DNA of 64,000 bases from Clostridium algidicarnis DSM 15099 (GCF_002934235.1 NZ_PTIS01000001.1:62001-126000), one strand, 5' to 3'. Positions 34,677 through 43,948 are shown, numbered from the stretch's first letter. Numbers and translations: made by a program. Notes: a model not told the origin generated them from the sequence alone.

Positions 34677-35951
34677 GTGGAGAAGGATATGTATATTGAA
34701 CTTTTAAAGAAAGAAGTTGTACCAGCGCTAGGCTGCACAGAACCTATAGCTATAGCATATGCCACTTCTAAGTGTAAAGAGTTGTTAAAAGATGAAGTAG
34801 AAAGTATTAATTTGTTTTTAAGTGCAAATATAATAAAAAATGCCTTAGGGGTTGGAATACCTGGAACGGGCATGATAGGTATAGATATTGCAGCAGCTCT
34901 AGGATTTATAGGTGGAGATTCTAAACTAGAACTTCAAGTACTGAATAATGTTACAAAAGAGCATATAGACAAAGCCAAATCAATGGTAAGCCAGGGGAAG
35001 GTAAAAATTGAATTAAAGGAAAATTGTGATAAGCTTTATATAGAGACCCATTGTAAAACTAAAGATCATATTGCAAAGGTAATTATAAGTGGAAATCACA
35101 ATAATATAGTAAAGATAGAGTTAGATGAAAATATAATTTTAGACAATGTTAATAATGAATTTAAAAATGAAGAATGTAATATAGGAAGAAAAATTACTAT
35201 AGAAAATATCTACGACTTTGCAACAACTGTAGAGTTTAAGAACATTGAATTTTTATTAGAAGGGGCTAAAATGAATAAGCTTGTTTCTGATGAAGGACTA
35301 CAGGGTGATTATGGCCTTAATGTAGGAAAAAAGATGTTTAATTCTACTAACATAGTCTTAGGAGGGGATAGTCTTCAAAATAGAATGGTTGCAAGTACGG
35401 CAGCTGCATCAGATGCTAGAATGTCAGGATGCACAATGCCTATAATGACTACATCTGGTAGTGGAAATCAAGGAATAACATCTACAATGCCATCGGTTAT
35501 TTTAAGTGCTGAACTTAGGAAAAGTGATGAAGAGTTAGCCAGGGCACTAGCTATTAGTAATCTTGTAACTATACATGTTAAGTCTTATATAGGAAGATTA
35601 TCAGCTTTATGTGGAGCAGGTATAGCAGCTTCAATAGGATCTTCAGCTGCTATTACATATCTTCTAGATGGTAAACTAAAAAATATAAATTATGCTATAA
35701 AAAATATGATAGGAAATATTTCGGGGATGATTTGCGATGGCGCAAAAACAACTTGTGCTCTGAAAATTGCTACTGGAGTTAATGCAGCAATACAATGTGC
35801 AACTCTTGCCTTAAACGATATAGAACCCATGGGAAATGAAGGTATAGTAGGAATAGATGTAGAAAAGAGCATAGAAAACCTTGGAACACTGGGTGTAAAA
35901 GGAATGGAAAACACGGATAAAACAATATTAAATATGATGTTGAACAGATAG
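34677..35951 (+). CDS. L-cysteine desulfidase / CyuA family protein (UPF0597)
   Basis: A 424-residue member of the CyuA/YhaM family related to archaeal L-cysteine desulfidase and serine dehydratase alpha subunits. C20 lies in PALGCTEPIA; other conserved cysteines are in MSGCTMPIMTTSGSGNQG, LCGAGIAASIGSSAA and ICDGAKTTCALK, consistent with a [4Fe-4S] site. The reaction expected is cysteine to pyruvate, ammonia and sulfide. GTG start after GGGGGG, ATG 34689 as alternative. End of the sigma-54 operon. Confidence 0.88.
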   Translation: MEKDMYIELLKKEVVPALGCTEPIAIAYATSKCKELLKDEVESINLFLSANIIKNALGVGIPGTGMIGIDIAAALGFIGGDSKLELQVLNNVTKEHIDKAKSMVSQGKVKIELKENCDKLYIETHCKTKDHIAKVIISGNHNNIVKIELDENIILDNVNNEFKNEECNIGRKITIENIYDFATTVEFKNIEFLLEGAKMNKLVSDEGLQGDYGLNVGKKMFNSTNIVLGGDSLQNRMVASTAAASDARMSGCTMPIMTTSGSGNQGITSTMPSVILSAELRKSDEELARALAISNLVTIHVKSYIGRLSALCGAGIAASIGSSAAITYLLDGKLKNINYAIKNMIGNISGMICDGAKTTCALKIATGVNAAIQCATLALNDIEPMGNEGIVGIDVEKSIENLGTLGVKGMENTDKTILNMMLNR

Positions 35952-35978
35952 GATAAATATAGATAGTAAAAAGATAGA

Positions 35979-36021
35979 AAAATAGCTATTATACACCTAA
36001 GGTATAATAGCTATTTTTCTA
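35979..36021. terminator. Intrinsic terminator of sigma-54 operon
   Basis: GAAAAATAGCTATTATA pairs with TATAATAGCTATTTTTC around CACCTAAGG, about 28 bases after the cyuA-like stop. Confidence 0.8.
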
Positions 36022-36063
36022 TTTGCTATGAGTTAATTTCAAATTTAACTTTTTGTTTTATAA

Positions 36064-36330
36064 TTACATCCTAAAAAGAATCCATTCAGAAGTTTTCATA
36101 TTGACTTTTAAATCACATAATGCTATTTTTTCATTCACTATTATTTCACAAGTAAAGGTATACCCATAAACATCAGGTCCGAGTTTTTCTTTATCTCTTC
36201 TTATTATTCTCTTTATATTAAATTCGTTTTCCATTCCAGCTTCATTAGTAAAAATAAACTTATGTGGATTAATTATTCCAGCATTATCAAATTCATATAC
36301 AACAGATATAGGTTTATTAATTAAATTCAT
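36064..36330 (-). CDS. Hypothetical protein
   Basis: An 88-residue protein, start supported by AAAGGAGCG before ATG. No signal peptide or membrane segment. It reads as a small beta-rich domain (PISVVYEFDNAGIINPHKF, then YTFTCEIIV, KTSEWILFRM). I do not recognise the family. It lies alone between a convergent terminator and the EEP hydrolase gene. Confidence 0.6.
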   Translation of the reverse strand: MNLINKPISVVYEFDNAGIINPHKFIFTNEAGMENEFNIKRIIRRDKEKLGPDVYGYTFTCEIIVNEKIALCDLKVNMKTSEWILFRM

Positions 36331-36387
36331 TGTAATTACGCTCCTTTACATAGTAATTAGGGGTTCTAGATGTATTATTAGTATAAT

Positions 36388-37446
36388 CTATTTTAGTATA
36401 AAATAACCCGTTACAGGATTATGATCTGTATGTTCAAATTCTAAGTTATGACCTGTTACCTTTTCAATACCTACATTTTTTGAAACTAAAAATCCATCAA
36501 TTACCGATAAAAAATTTTCCCCTTTTTCATATGGAAACTCAACTGTTCTTGATGAGGGAACATTTCCATCTACAGCCCACTCAAAATCGGTAGGCTTAAA
36601 ATTATCAGGTAGCTTTTGGAGCCAATCTGGAAAGCTCTCTGTAGAATCAAATTTGGTTGGATCAGTATCTTCCATAAGATGGTTCCAATCTCCACCTACA
36701 ATTATATAGTTTCCCTTCTCATATTCATTAGTTATATGTTCTTTTAAGAAGCTAAGTTGTTGTTGTCTTATATTTCCGCCCTTATCGTAAGCAGATAAAT
36801 GAGAATTAATTAGGACAAGGTCCTTTCCGTCTTCTACGGTAGTACGAGTTTCAATAAAGCATCTATCAAGATCTCCAAGTTGCCTTGGCCAATTTTCTTT
36901 TCCAGGATAGTCAAATCTTGATGCTGCAGAAATATTAAATTTAGATAGGGTAAGTAGTCCACAGTTGACATTCCCATGTGGTTTAGTAACTGGTATAGGG
37001 ACCCATAAGACTTTGTAATTATATGCAAATGTATTACCATAAGTATCTATTTCATTGGATATATGTTCACGTTGATTTACATTAAAACTTCTAGTGGATT
37101 TTTCATCAACTTCTTGAATAAAGTATATGTCAGAGTTTTGATCTTTTAGAAAATTTGTTACACCTTCCAAATTATTGACCGTTTGTTCCTTCGAACTTGA
37201 ACGAGACCCTTTTCCTCCATCCATGAAAAAGTCTTGACCTTTATCCATACCACAGTAACCTATATTGAAAGTTGAAACTGAAAAAGTAACATTTTTTTTA
37301 ATAGCCTCAGAAGGATTATTTTCAGTGGTCAAATCTACTACTGCAGCAGGTTTGTAGTCTGTTATCATCAAGGTGCATACAAAGATTAAAGATAATAATA
37401 TTATAATTACAACTATTAAAGATAGCGTCTTTGTTAATTTTGACAT
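36388..37446 (-). CDS. Endonuclease/exonuclease/phosphatase family protein, membrane-anchored or secreted
   Basis: A 352-residue protein with an N-terminal hydrophobic helix at ~8-28 (LIVVIIILLSLIFVCTLMI) followed by an EEP-fold domain: STFNIGYCGMD start, FIQEVDEKS (metal-binding glutamate), NSHLSAYD, VGGDWNHLM (D and N catalytic residues) and FEHTDHNPVTGYF at the end. The fold hydrolyses phosphodiesters of DNA, sphingomyelin or inositides; the helix puts activity outside the cell. The substrate is not assignable. Confidence 0.88.
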   Translation of the reverse strand: MSKLTKTLSLIVVIIILLSLIFVCTLMITDYKPAAVVDLTTENNPSEAIKKNVTFSVSTFNIGYCGMDKGQDFFMDGGKGSRSSSKEQTVNNLEGVTNFLKDQNSDIYFIQEVDEKSTRSFNVNQREHISNEIDTYGNTFAYNYKVLWVPIPVTKPHGNVNCGLLTLSKFNISAASRFDYPGKENWPRQLGDLDRCFIETRTTVEDGKDLVLINSHLSAYDKGGNIRQQQLSFLKEHITNEYEKGNYIIVGGDWNHLMEDTDPTKFDSTESFPDWLQKLPDNFKPTDFEWAVDGNVPSSRTVEFPYEKGENFLSVIDGFLVSKNVGIEKVTGHNLEFEHTDHNPVTGYFILK

Positions 37447-37766
37447 TATATCCTACCTCCTTAAAAATAAAAAGTAACTTAAACTTCAAGTATATAATAT
37501 CATGAATTTTAAAAAAGTTATAGTGAGTTATATTTTCAAAAGAGAGTTCTAATGTTAAAAGTAACAATAAGGAAAAAATAATGATTTTAGAGTATAGGCG
37601 GGGACAAAAACTTTCTTTGAAATAAAGATCTTTATTGATAAAAGTGTATAAGTTATATCTAATGAGTATACATTGTGTTAAATAGTGAGAATATTGTTGC
37701 AACTACAAAGGATTTCGTATATTATTAAGCTATACTTTAAAACAAAAGATTGAGGAGGTAATATTT
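37447..37766. other. Intergenic region, divergent promoters expected
   Basis: 320 bases between the EEP gene (-) and the first csbD (+). Apart from the AGGAGG site before csbD at ~37752, nothing recognisable is seen. Confidence 0.4.
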
Positions 37767-37997
37767 ATGGCGAATAAACCTTTTGCAGGAAAGTGGAACA
37801 AACTTAAAGGTGAAATAAAAATGAAATGGGGAGACCTTACTAATGATGAAATAGACAAATTAGAAGGTGAACACGATGTCCTTATTGGAAAGATTCAAGA
37901 AAGATATAACTTATCAGAGGAAGAAGCTGAGGCTCAATTTAATACTTGGTATAATGGGCTAGATCCATTAATAATTGAAAGAATAAATATGAATTAG
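37767..37997 (+). CDS. CsbD-like general stress protein (copy 1)
   Basis: A 76-residue CsbD-family protein: KPFAGKWNKLKGEIKMKWGDLT, D-E-I-D-K-L-E-G, DVLIGKIQERYNLSEEEAE. Strong GAGGAGGT site. The family is stress-induced and largely unstructured or four-helical. A second copy follows after 59 bases. Confidence 0.9.
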   Translation: MANKPFAGKWNKLKGEIKMKWGDLTNDEIDKLEGEHDVLIGKIQERYNLSEEEAEAQFNTWYNGLDPLIIERINMN

Positions 37998-38056
37998 ATT
38001 ATAAGATATATAGAATATAAATATAATATATAATGCAAACTAAGGAGTGAAAATTT

Positions 38057-38287
38057 ATGAATAATGATATATTTTCAGGGAAATGGAACCAACTTAAAGG
38101 TGAAATGAAGAAACAATGGGGAAACCTTACTGATGATGAAATAGATAGATTAGATGGAGAAAAAGATGTAGTTATAGGTAAGATACAAGAAAAGTATGGT
38201 AAAAGTAAAGAGCAAGCAGAATCAGAATTTAATAATTGGTATAATGAACTTGATCCATCCGTAAAAAATAGGTTAAATAGAAAATAA
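38057..38287 (+). CDS. CsbD-like general stress protein (copy 2)
   Basis: A 76-residue tandem paralogue of the previous gene, same length, with FSGKWNQLKGEMKKQWGNLTDDEID and DVVIGKIQEKYGKSKEQAE. Both genes encode the same W-N-x-L-K-G-E core. AAGGAGTG precedes ATG. A terminator follows, so the pair is one unit. Confidence 0.9.
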   Translation: MNNDIFSGKWNQLKGEMKKQWGNLTDDEIDRLDGEKDVVIGKIQEKYGKSKEQAESEFNNWYNELDPSVKNRLNRK

Positions 38288-38308
38288 ATATAGAATATAT
38301 TCAAATAA

Positions 38309-38345
38309 AGATTGTGCCAAACAAGGTTTTGGCACAATCTTTTTG
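38309..38345 (+). terminator. Intrinsic terminator after csbD pair
   Basis: AGATTGTGCCAAAA pairs with TTTTGGCACAATCT around CAAGG, followed by TTTTTG. Confidence 0.85.
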
Positions 38346-38434
38346 TGGCATTTTTTTAATAATATGTAGATTGATTAGTGGATGTATTGTATACTTATAT
38401 AGGTTTAAAATATATGTTAAAGGAGATAAAAGTA

Positions 38435-39619
38435 ATGATGAGAGCTTTAGGTACCACAGCGAGAGGGATTAGGACTCCAATCATAAAAGAAGGAGACGAT
38501 CTTCCACAAATAGTTGTTGAATCTCTTTTAAAGGCAGTAGAAAGTGAAGGATTTGCACTTCATGACAATGATGTTATTGGAATAACAGAGTCATTAGTAG
38601 CAAGAGCCCAAGGAAATTATGTAACCCTTGAAGATATTGCAAAGGATGTTAATGAAAAATTTGAAGGGGACATAGCACTTATGTTTCCAATATTAAGTAG
38701 AAATAGATTTTCAGTAATATTAAAGGCATTAGCATTAACAGGAAAGAAAATTCATTTATTTTTAAATTATCCATCCGATGAGGTTGGTAATTCTTTAATG
38801 GATGTAGATAAGATGGATGAACTTAACATTAACCCATATATAGATCTATTAACAGAAAAGGATTATAGAAAACTCTTTGGAGAAAGGGTAGAACATAAAT
38901 TTACAGGGATTGATTATATCAGTATGTACAAAGAAATATCAGATAATATAATTATATACCTTGCAAATGACCCAAGAGAAGCATTAAAGTATAGCAAAGA
39001 AATTTTAGTTGCTAACATACATGAAAGAGAAAGAACAAAAAGGATACTTAAAAAGGCAGGAGCAAAAACTGTATATGGACTTGATGAGATTTTAACAGAA
39101 TCTATAGATGGCAGTGGATATAATGCTGATTATGGTCTTCTTGGTTCAAATAAAGCAACTGAGGATAAAGTAAAGTTGTTTCCAAGAGACTGTAAAGAAT
39201 TTGTTACTAAGGTACAAAAGATTATAAAAGAAAGTACTTGTAAAAATATTGAGGTTATGGTATATGGAGATGGTGCATTTAAAGATCCTGTAGGTAAAAT
39301 ATGGGAACTTGCAGATCCTGTAGTATCACCAGGTTTTACAGATGGTCTTTTAGGAACACCAAATGAAATAAAGATAAAATACATAGCGGATAATGATTTT
39401 AAAGGTATGAGTTCTGCTGAAATGACAGATGAAATGAAGAAAAAGATAAAGGCAAAAGAAGGCAAAAAGGTAGAAGGAAATGAAACTCTTGGAACTACAC
39501 CAAGACAAATTACAGATCTTTTAGGTAGCTTATGTGATTTAATAAGTGGTAGTGGAGATAAGGGGACGCCAGTGGTTTTAGTTCAAGGCTATTTCGATAA
39601 TTACGCTACAGAATATTAA
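38435..39619 (+). CDS. Coenzyme F420-0:gamma-glutamyl ligase-like (CofE family) protein
   Basis: A 394-residue protein with a CofE-type domain: RALGTTARGIRTPIIKEGDDL, HDNDVIGITESLVARAQGN near the N-terminus and later VYGDGAFKDPVGKIWELADP. True CofE adds glutamates to F420-0, but clostridia of this kind are not known to make F420, so the substrate is probably another acid. It is longer than CofE (~250) by a C-terminal extension. ATG 38435 follows AAAGGAG; upstream in-frame starts precede that site. Confidence 0.8.
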   Translation: MMRALGTTARGIRTPIIKEGDDLPQIVVESLLKAVESEGFALHDNDVIGITESLVARAQGNYVTLEDIAKDVNEKFEGDIALMFPILSRNRFSVILKALALTGKKIHLFLNYPSDEVGNSLMDVDKMDELNINPYIDLLTEKDYRKLFGERVEHKFTGIDYISMYKEISDNIIIYLANDPREALKYSKEILVANIHERERTKRILKKAGAKTVYGLDEILTESIDGSGYNADYGLLGSNKATEDKVKLFPRDCKEFVTKVQKIIKESTCKNIEVMVYGDGAFKDPVGKIWELADPVVSPGFTDGLLGTPNEIKIKYIADNDFKGMSSAEMTDEMKKKIKAKEGKKVEGNETLGTTPRQITDLLGSLCDLISGSGDKGTPVVLVQGYFDNYATEY

Positions 39620-39716
39620 AACATTGTAAATTACCTTTAAAGATTCAATTATTATAAAGATAGTTTAGGAGTAAAGTCAAGTGAGTCTTAGAAAAACTTA
39701 TAAAGGGGGTAATGTT

Positions 39717-39938
39717 ATGGCAGATATAAAATATGAAATAAAAGAAAATGTAGGAACTATTTCTGAATCATCAAAAGGTTGGAAAAAAGAATTAAATCTA
39801 ATAAGCTGGAATGGAAATGCAGATAAATATGATATAAGAGAATGGGATCCTGATCATAAAAAGATGGGTAAAGGAATAACCCTTAGTAAAGAAGAATTAA
39901 AACTAATTAGAGAAATGTTAAACAATATGGAATTGTAA
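39717..39938 (+). CDS. YdbC/PC4-like single-stranded DNA-binding protein
   Basis: A 73-residue protein matching YdbC, a bacterial PC4-fold homodimer that binds ssDNA: IKYEIKENVGTISESSKGWKKELNLISWNG, YDIREWDP and GKGITLSKEELKLIREML. The GGGGGTAATGTT site selects ATG 39717. Followed by a terminator. Confidence 0.85.
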   Translation: MADIKYEIKENVGTISESSKGWKKELNLISWNGNADKYDIREWDPDHKKMGKGITLSKEELKLIREMLNNMEL

Positions 39939-39986
39939 AACTTTTTAAAGTTATTATTGTTATAAGCAATAACAAAAAAAACAAAT

Positions 39987-40036
39987 AAAACATCTTCAGT
40001 GTAAAGTTTAAAAACTAATACTGAGGATGTTTTATT
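39987..40036 (+). terminator. Intrinsic terminator after ydbC-like gene
   Basis: AAAACATCTTCAGT pairs with ACTGAGGATGTTTT (one G-U) around a loop, followed by ATTTTA. Confidence 0.7.
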
Positions 40037-40338
40037 TTACATTTAATAAGGGGGGGGGTATAAAGTAATTTATTATTTTAATATAGATACTAGAGAGGGG
40101 GACTGACTAGTATCTATATATTAAAGGGGTTTTATTAATTACTATAATATTATTATAATAGTATTTTGTTACAATTCTATGTCATCAATAAATATTATTT
40201 GTTAACAATTAAATCTATATAAATTTAAGATTGGATAACTCTTTAGAGTAATTTTTAATTTTATATTTAGGATTATTTATAAGCCTAAATATACATACTA
40301 GTATTGAAGAAAAGTAAATTTGATTAGAGGTGAAAGAT
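40037..40338. other. Intergenic region with G9 tract and G-loop hairpin
   Basis: Contains a run of nine G at 40050-40058 and a perfect hairpin, 40081-40119, whose 13-base loop AGAGGGGGACTGA is G-rich. No gene is seen. The hairpin may be part of an untranslated leader or a small RNA. Confidence 0.5.
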
Positions 40339-40494
40339 ATGAAGAAAAAAGATAAAAAAGAATGGAGTAAAGAAAATTATTTAGCAAATGGCCATAAGAC
40401 TCAAAATCAATGGGCTAAAAATAAGCTTGCAACTACAGTAGAGGAGCCAGGAATTAATGAGAGTGGGCTAGAAGCTAAAAGAAAAGGATATTAG
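40339..40494 (+). CDS. Small lysine-rich hypothetical protein (51 aa)
   Basis: A 51-residue protein starting MKKKDKKEWSKENYLANGH and ending EAKRKGY, with AGAGGTGAAAG before the ATG. It is highly charged, lacks a membrane segment and is followed by a strong terminator, which together with the ribosome binding site supports a real gene. It could be a small sporulation or stress protein; I do not recognise the family. Confidence 0.6.
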   Translation: MKKKDKKEWSKENYLANGHKTQNQWAKNKLATTVEEPGINESGLEAKRKGY

Positions 40495-40570
40495 TCTATA
40501 TAAACTTGTAGTTTCAAAAAATTCTATAGTTAAAGTTATCTGAAAGATTTATTAGATAATATAGAAGTTA

Positions 40571-40606
40571 AAGAAGAACTAGGCAAAAGATGCCTAGTTC
40601 TTCTTT
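40571..40606 (+). terminator. Intrinsic terminator
   Basis: AAGAAGAACTAGGCA pairs perfectly with TGCCTAGTTCTTCTT around AAAGA, then T-rich sequence. Confidence 0.85.
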
Positions 40607-40776
40607 ATTGTAAGAAAGTCTTAATGATTACAAACAGGTACCTGTAAGATTTTAGCTATATAATTTAATTAGGGCAGAAATAAAGGGAGATGTTATAATA
40701 TTTTATAAGGTGTTTTAAAAGAACATTAGACAAAAGGGTAAAATAAAATGCCTAAGTATCAAGAGGGGGCAATTGA

Positions 40777-41469
40777 ATGGAACAATATAATATATTAGTG
40801 GTAGATGATGAGAAAGAAATAGTTGATGCTATAGATATATATCTTACTCATGAAGGGTTTAAAGTTTTTAAAGCTTATGATGGATTAGAGGCACTGGAAA
40901 TTTTAAGTGAACAGGAGATACATTTAATAATAATGGATATAATGATGCCTAAAATGGATGGTATGAGAGCTACAATGAAGATAAGAGAGAAAAAGAGTAT
41001 CCCTATAATAATGCTTTCTGCAAAGTCGGAAGACACAGATAAAATTCTTGGGCTTAATATGGGAGCGGATGACTATATAACAAAACCTTTTAATCCATTA
41101 GAACTTATAGCAAGGGTGAAGTCACAACTTAGAAGATATGTGAATCTTGGAAACTATAAAGGTACTACTGATGAAATAATAACAGCAGGTGCTTTATCTT
41201 TAAATGATCTTACTAAAGAATTAACTGTTGATGGTGAGTTAGTTAAGATAACACCTTTAGAATATAAGATATTAAAATTACTTATGACGTACAAAGGTAG
41301 GGTGTTTTCTATTGATGAAATATACGAAAAGGTTTGGAATGAACCATCTTATAACACAGATACTGTAACAGTTCATATAAGAAGAATACGAGAAAAAATA
41401 GAAATAAATCCAAGTGATCCAAGATATTTAAAGGTGGTGTGGGGTATTGGCTACAAAATTGAAAAGTAG
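40777..41469 (+). CDS. Response regulator, OmpR/PhoB family
   Basis: A 230-residue regulator: receiver domain with acidic pocket VVDDEKE, phosphoacceptor D54 in IMDIMMPKMDG and K in TKPFNPLE; C-terminal winged helix with ITPLEYKILKLLM and TVTVHIRRIREKIE. AGAGGGGGC precedes ATG. It overlaps the sensor kinase gene by 23 bases. The regulated genes are not evident. Confidence 0.93.
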   Translation: MEQYNILVVDDEKEIVDAIDIYLTHEGFKVFKAYDGLEALEILSEQEIHLIIMDIMMPKMDGMRATMKIREKKSIPIIMLSAKSEDTDKILGLNMGADDYITKPFNPLELIARVKSQLRRYVNLGNYKGTTDEIITAGALSLNDLTKELTVDGELVKITPLEYKILKLLMTYKGRVFSIDEIYEKVWNEPSYNTDTVTVHIRRIREKIEINPSDPRYLKVVWGIGYKIEK

Positions 41470-43498
41470 TAAGATATTAAGATTTATATCAGTTGTAATT
41501 TTAACAGTTAGCCTAATTTTATTAGCTTTCATGGGTATATATATACTAAAAAATTATGATAGTGTAAAAAGTCAAAATTTTTATGAGACAAATAAATTCA
41601 AAAATCCATTTAATGATTTAAATTCTGCAATTATAGATAGTTTCACAATATATAAAAGTGAGGAAGAAGTAAAAAATCCTATAAATTTACAAGAAGAGTA
41701 TTTGAATGTAAATATTAAAAATAATGCACAAGGATATAATAACAGGTTAAATGTTATTAATAGATACCCAAATATAAAATATATTATAGAAGATACTAGC
41801 GAAGATAGACTTAACACTAATATAGAAAATGATTTAAGCGAAGAAACTATTACTAATTTAAAAAACGACAGTGATTTTTATTTAATTTTAAATATAGAAA
41901 ATAAGAAGAATGTACTTGAAAGTGCAGATTCCAATTTTACTAAAGAACAACTAAAAAATATTATTAACAATGATAGTTTCAATTATAGAAATACAGAAAA
42001 TAAAAATTTAAAAATCTCTTATTTTGTACCAAAAAGTTTTATTTATGAAGATGAGATAAGTTTAGGAAAAGAAAATTATAATAAGTTAAAATCCAAAGCA
42101 TTGGTGGAAAAAGCGATTCTTTTATCAGCAGTTCTTGTTACCTTAACAATCTTAGCTTTAATATATCTAAATATTCAAAGAAAAGATAAAAACAAAGATA
42201 AAGGTATTCTTGAAAGACTATACAATAAAATATACATTGAATTTCAAACTGTAATATTATGTATAGCGTTAATTTTAATTATTAGTATTGCTTATGAATC
42301 TTTAAAAGAGCCAGTGTATACAATACTTTTAGGAATAGCTATGATAGGTACCTATTATTTAATGGCATTTACTTATGGAAGCATAATTGAAGTAAAAGGA
42401 TTAGGGATTAAGGAGTTCTTTAGAAGAAAAAGCTTAATCTATAAAATTATAAACTGGGTAAAAAAGATAGTAAGGAGAATAGTAGAAGAGGTATTTCTTA
42501 TAAAGTCTACAGGAATTAAGATATCAATATTTTTAATTCTATCATTTATTTTTATGATATCCATGTTATCTTTAAGAGGATCTAGTGATTTTATAACATT
42601 AATTTTAGTTATATATATACTTACCTATATAATTTCAGTTATATCATATGTAGTAAAATCTGCAAATTATTTAAATAAGATAGTAGTTGGTAGTTTTAAA
42701 ATCGCTAATGGAGATTTAAATTACGTTATTGATGAAGGCGGCAAGGGAATTTTAAAGGAGCTTTCTCATAATATAAACAATATGAAGAGTGGACTTAAAG
42801 ATTCTATTGATAGTGAGATAAAAAGTGAAAGGATGAAAACAGAGCTTATAACTAATGTGTCTCATGATTTAAAGACTCCCCTAACTTCTATAATAACCTA
42901 TGTAGACTTAATTAAAAATGAGGATCTTACTAAAGAGGAAAGAATGGATTATATAAAGGTTTTAGAAAGAAAGTCTGAAAGGCTGAAAATTCTTATAGAA
43001 GATCTTTTTGAAGCATCAAAAGCTGCTAGCGGAGAGGTGGAGCTTAATATAGAAAAGGTAGATATAACATCACTTTTAAAACAAGCTTTAGCAGAATTTG
43101 AGGAAAAAATCAAGGAAAGCTCTTTAGATTTTAAGATTAATCTTCCTAAAGAGAAATTATATATAATGGTAGATGGTAAAAAGACCTGGAGGATATTAGA
43201 AAATCAAATTAGTAATGCTTTAAAATATTCATTAGAAAATACAAGAGTTTATATTAATATAGAAGACATAGATAATAAAGTAGTTATAACTATAAAAAAT
43301 ATATCAGCTTTTGAAATAGATTTTAATGAAGATGAGATACTAGAAAGATTTAAAAGAGGAGATAAGTCTCGAAATACTGAAGGATCTGGATTAGGCCTTG
43401 CTATTTCAAATAATTTAACAAAGCTTCAAGGGGGAGATTTTAGAGTCAGCGTAGATGGAGACTTATTTAAGGTGATTATAGAATTCCCCAAAGTTTAA
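41447..43498 (+). CDS. Sensor histidine kinase
   Basis: A 683-residue membrane kinase. One N-terminal helix (~12-32) is followed by a ~180-residue extracytoplasmic domain, then helices near 222, 265, 290, 355 and 382, a HAMP-like linker (IVVGSFKIANGDLNYVI), the phosphoacceptor NVSHDLKTPLTS and an ATPase domain with NQISNALKYS and GSGLGLAIS. The many helices in the middle are unusual and suggest membrane-intrinsic sensing. TTG starts at 41447 or 41459; the overlap with the regulator implies translational coupling. Confidence 0.9.
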   Translation: MATKLKSSKILRFISVVILTVSLILLAFMGIYILKNYDSVKSQNFYETNKFKNPFNDLNSAIIDSFTIYKSEEEVKNPINLQEEYLNVNIKNNAQGYNNRLNVINRYPNIKYIIEDTSEDRLNTNIENDLSEETITNLKNDSDFYLILNIENKKNVLESADSNFTKEQLKNIINNDSFNYRNTENKNLKISYFVPKSFIYEDEISLGKENYNKLKSKALVEKAILLSAVLVTLTILALIYLNIQRKDKNKDKGILERLYNKIYIEFQTVILCIALILIISIAYESLKEPVYTILLGIAMIGTYYLMAFTYGSIIEVKGLGIKEFFRRKSLIYKIINWVKKIVRRIVEEVFLIKSTGIKISIFLILSFIFMISMLSLRGSSDFITLILVIYILTYIISVISYVVKSANYLNKIVVGSFKIANGDLNYVIDEGGKGILKELSHNINNMKSGLKDSIDSEIKSERMKTELITNVSHDLKTPLTSIITYVDLIKNEDLTKEERMDYIKVLERKSERLKILIEDLFEASKAASGEVELNIEKVDITSLLKQALAEFEEKIKESSLDFKINLPKEKLYIMVDGKKTWRILENQISNALKYSLENTRVYINIEDIDNKVVITIKNISAFEIDFNEDEILERFKRGDKSRNTEGSGLGLAISNNLTKLQGGDFRVSVDGDLFKVIIEFPKV

Positions 43499-43503
43499 TA
43501 GAT

Positions 43504-43788
43504 TTAAAGTAAGCGGTTATAGAAGAATATAATTATTATTTGAATAAGTATAATAAAAGGTATACCATATTTGAACTTAGAATGCTTGGTTTTATGTCTG
43601 AATTTTTTCATGCCTAAATAAGAACCAATACTGCCTCCCAAAATAGCTATAATAATTAAGGTACTTTCTCTTATTCTCCACTGAGATTTTTTAGATCTTG
43701 ATTTATCTATGTGCATAGATAAAAATCCTAAGATATTTAAAAGTATAAAATAAAGTAAAATAAATTTGTAAATAATAATCAGCCCCAT
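43504..43788 (-). CDS. DUF1294 family membrane protein
   Basis: A 94-residue protein with three predicted helices. The DUF1294 core is present: MHIDKSRSKKSQWRIRESTL, ILGGSIGSYLGMKKFRHKTKHSKF and a final hydrophobic IPFIILIQIIIIFF. Function unknown. Convergent with the kinase gene. Confidence 0.85.
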   Translation of the reverse strand: MGLIIIYKFILLYFILLNILGFLSMHIDKSRSKKSQWRIRESTLIIIAILGGSIGSYLGMKKFRHKTKHSKFKYGIPFIILIQIIIIFFYNRLL

Positions 43789-43948
43789 ATCATAAATTTT
43801 TAGTATATCTAATTAATTATATCATTAGTTGAAAGAATATAAAAAGTAAAGTGGAAACCTTGATAATGGCCTGCAGACCCTTAATTTAAATGTTAATAAT
43901 ACTGTGATAAAGTTAATTTAATAATTAAATCAATAAAAAATATCTTCG

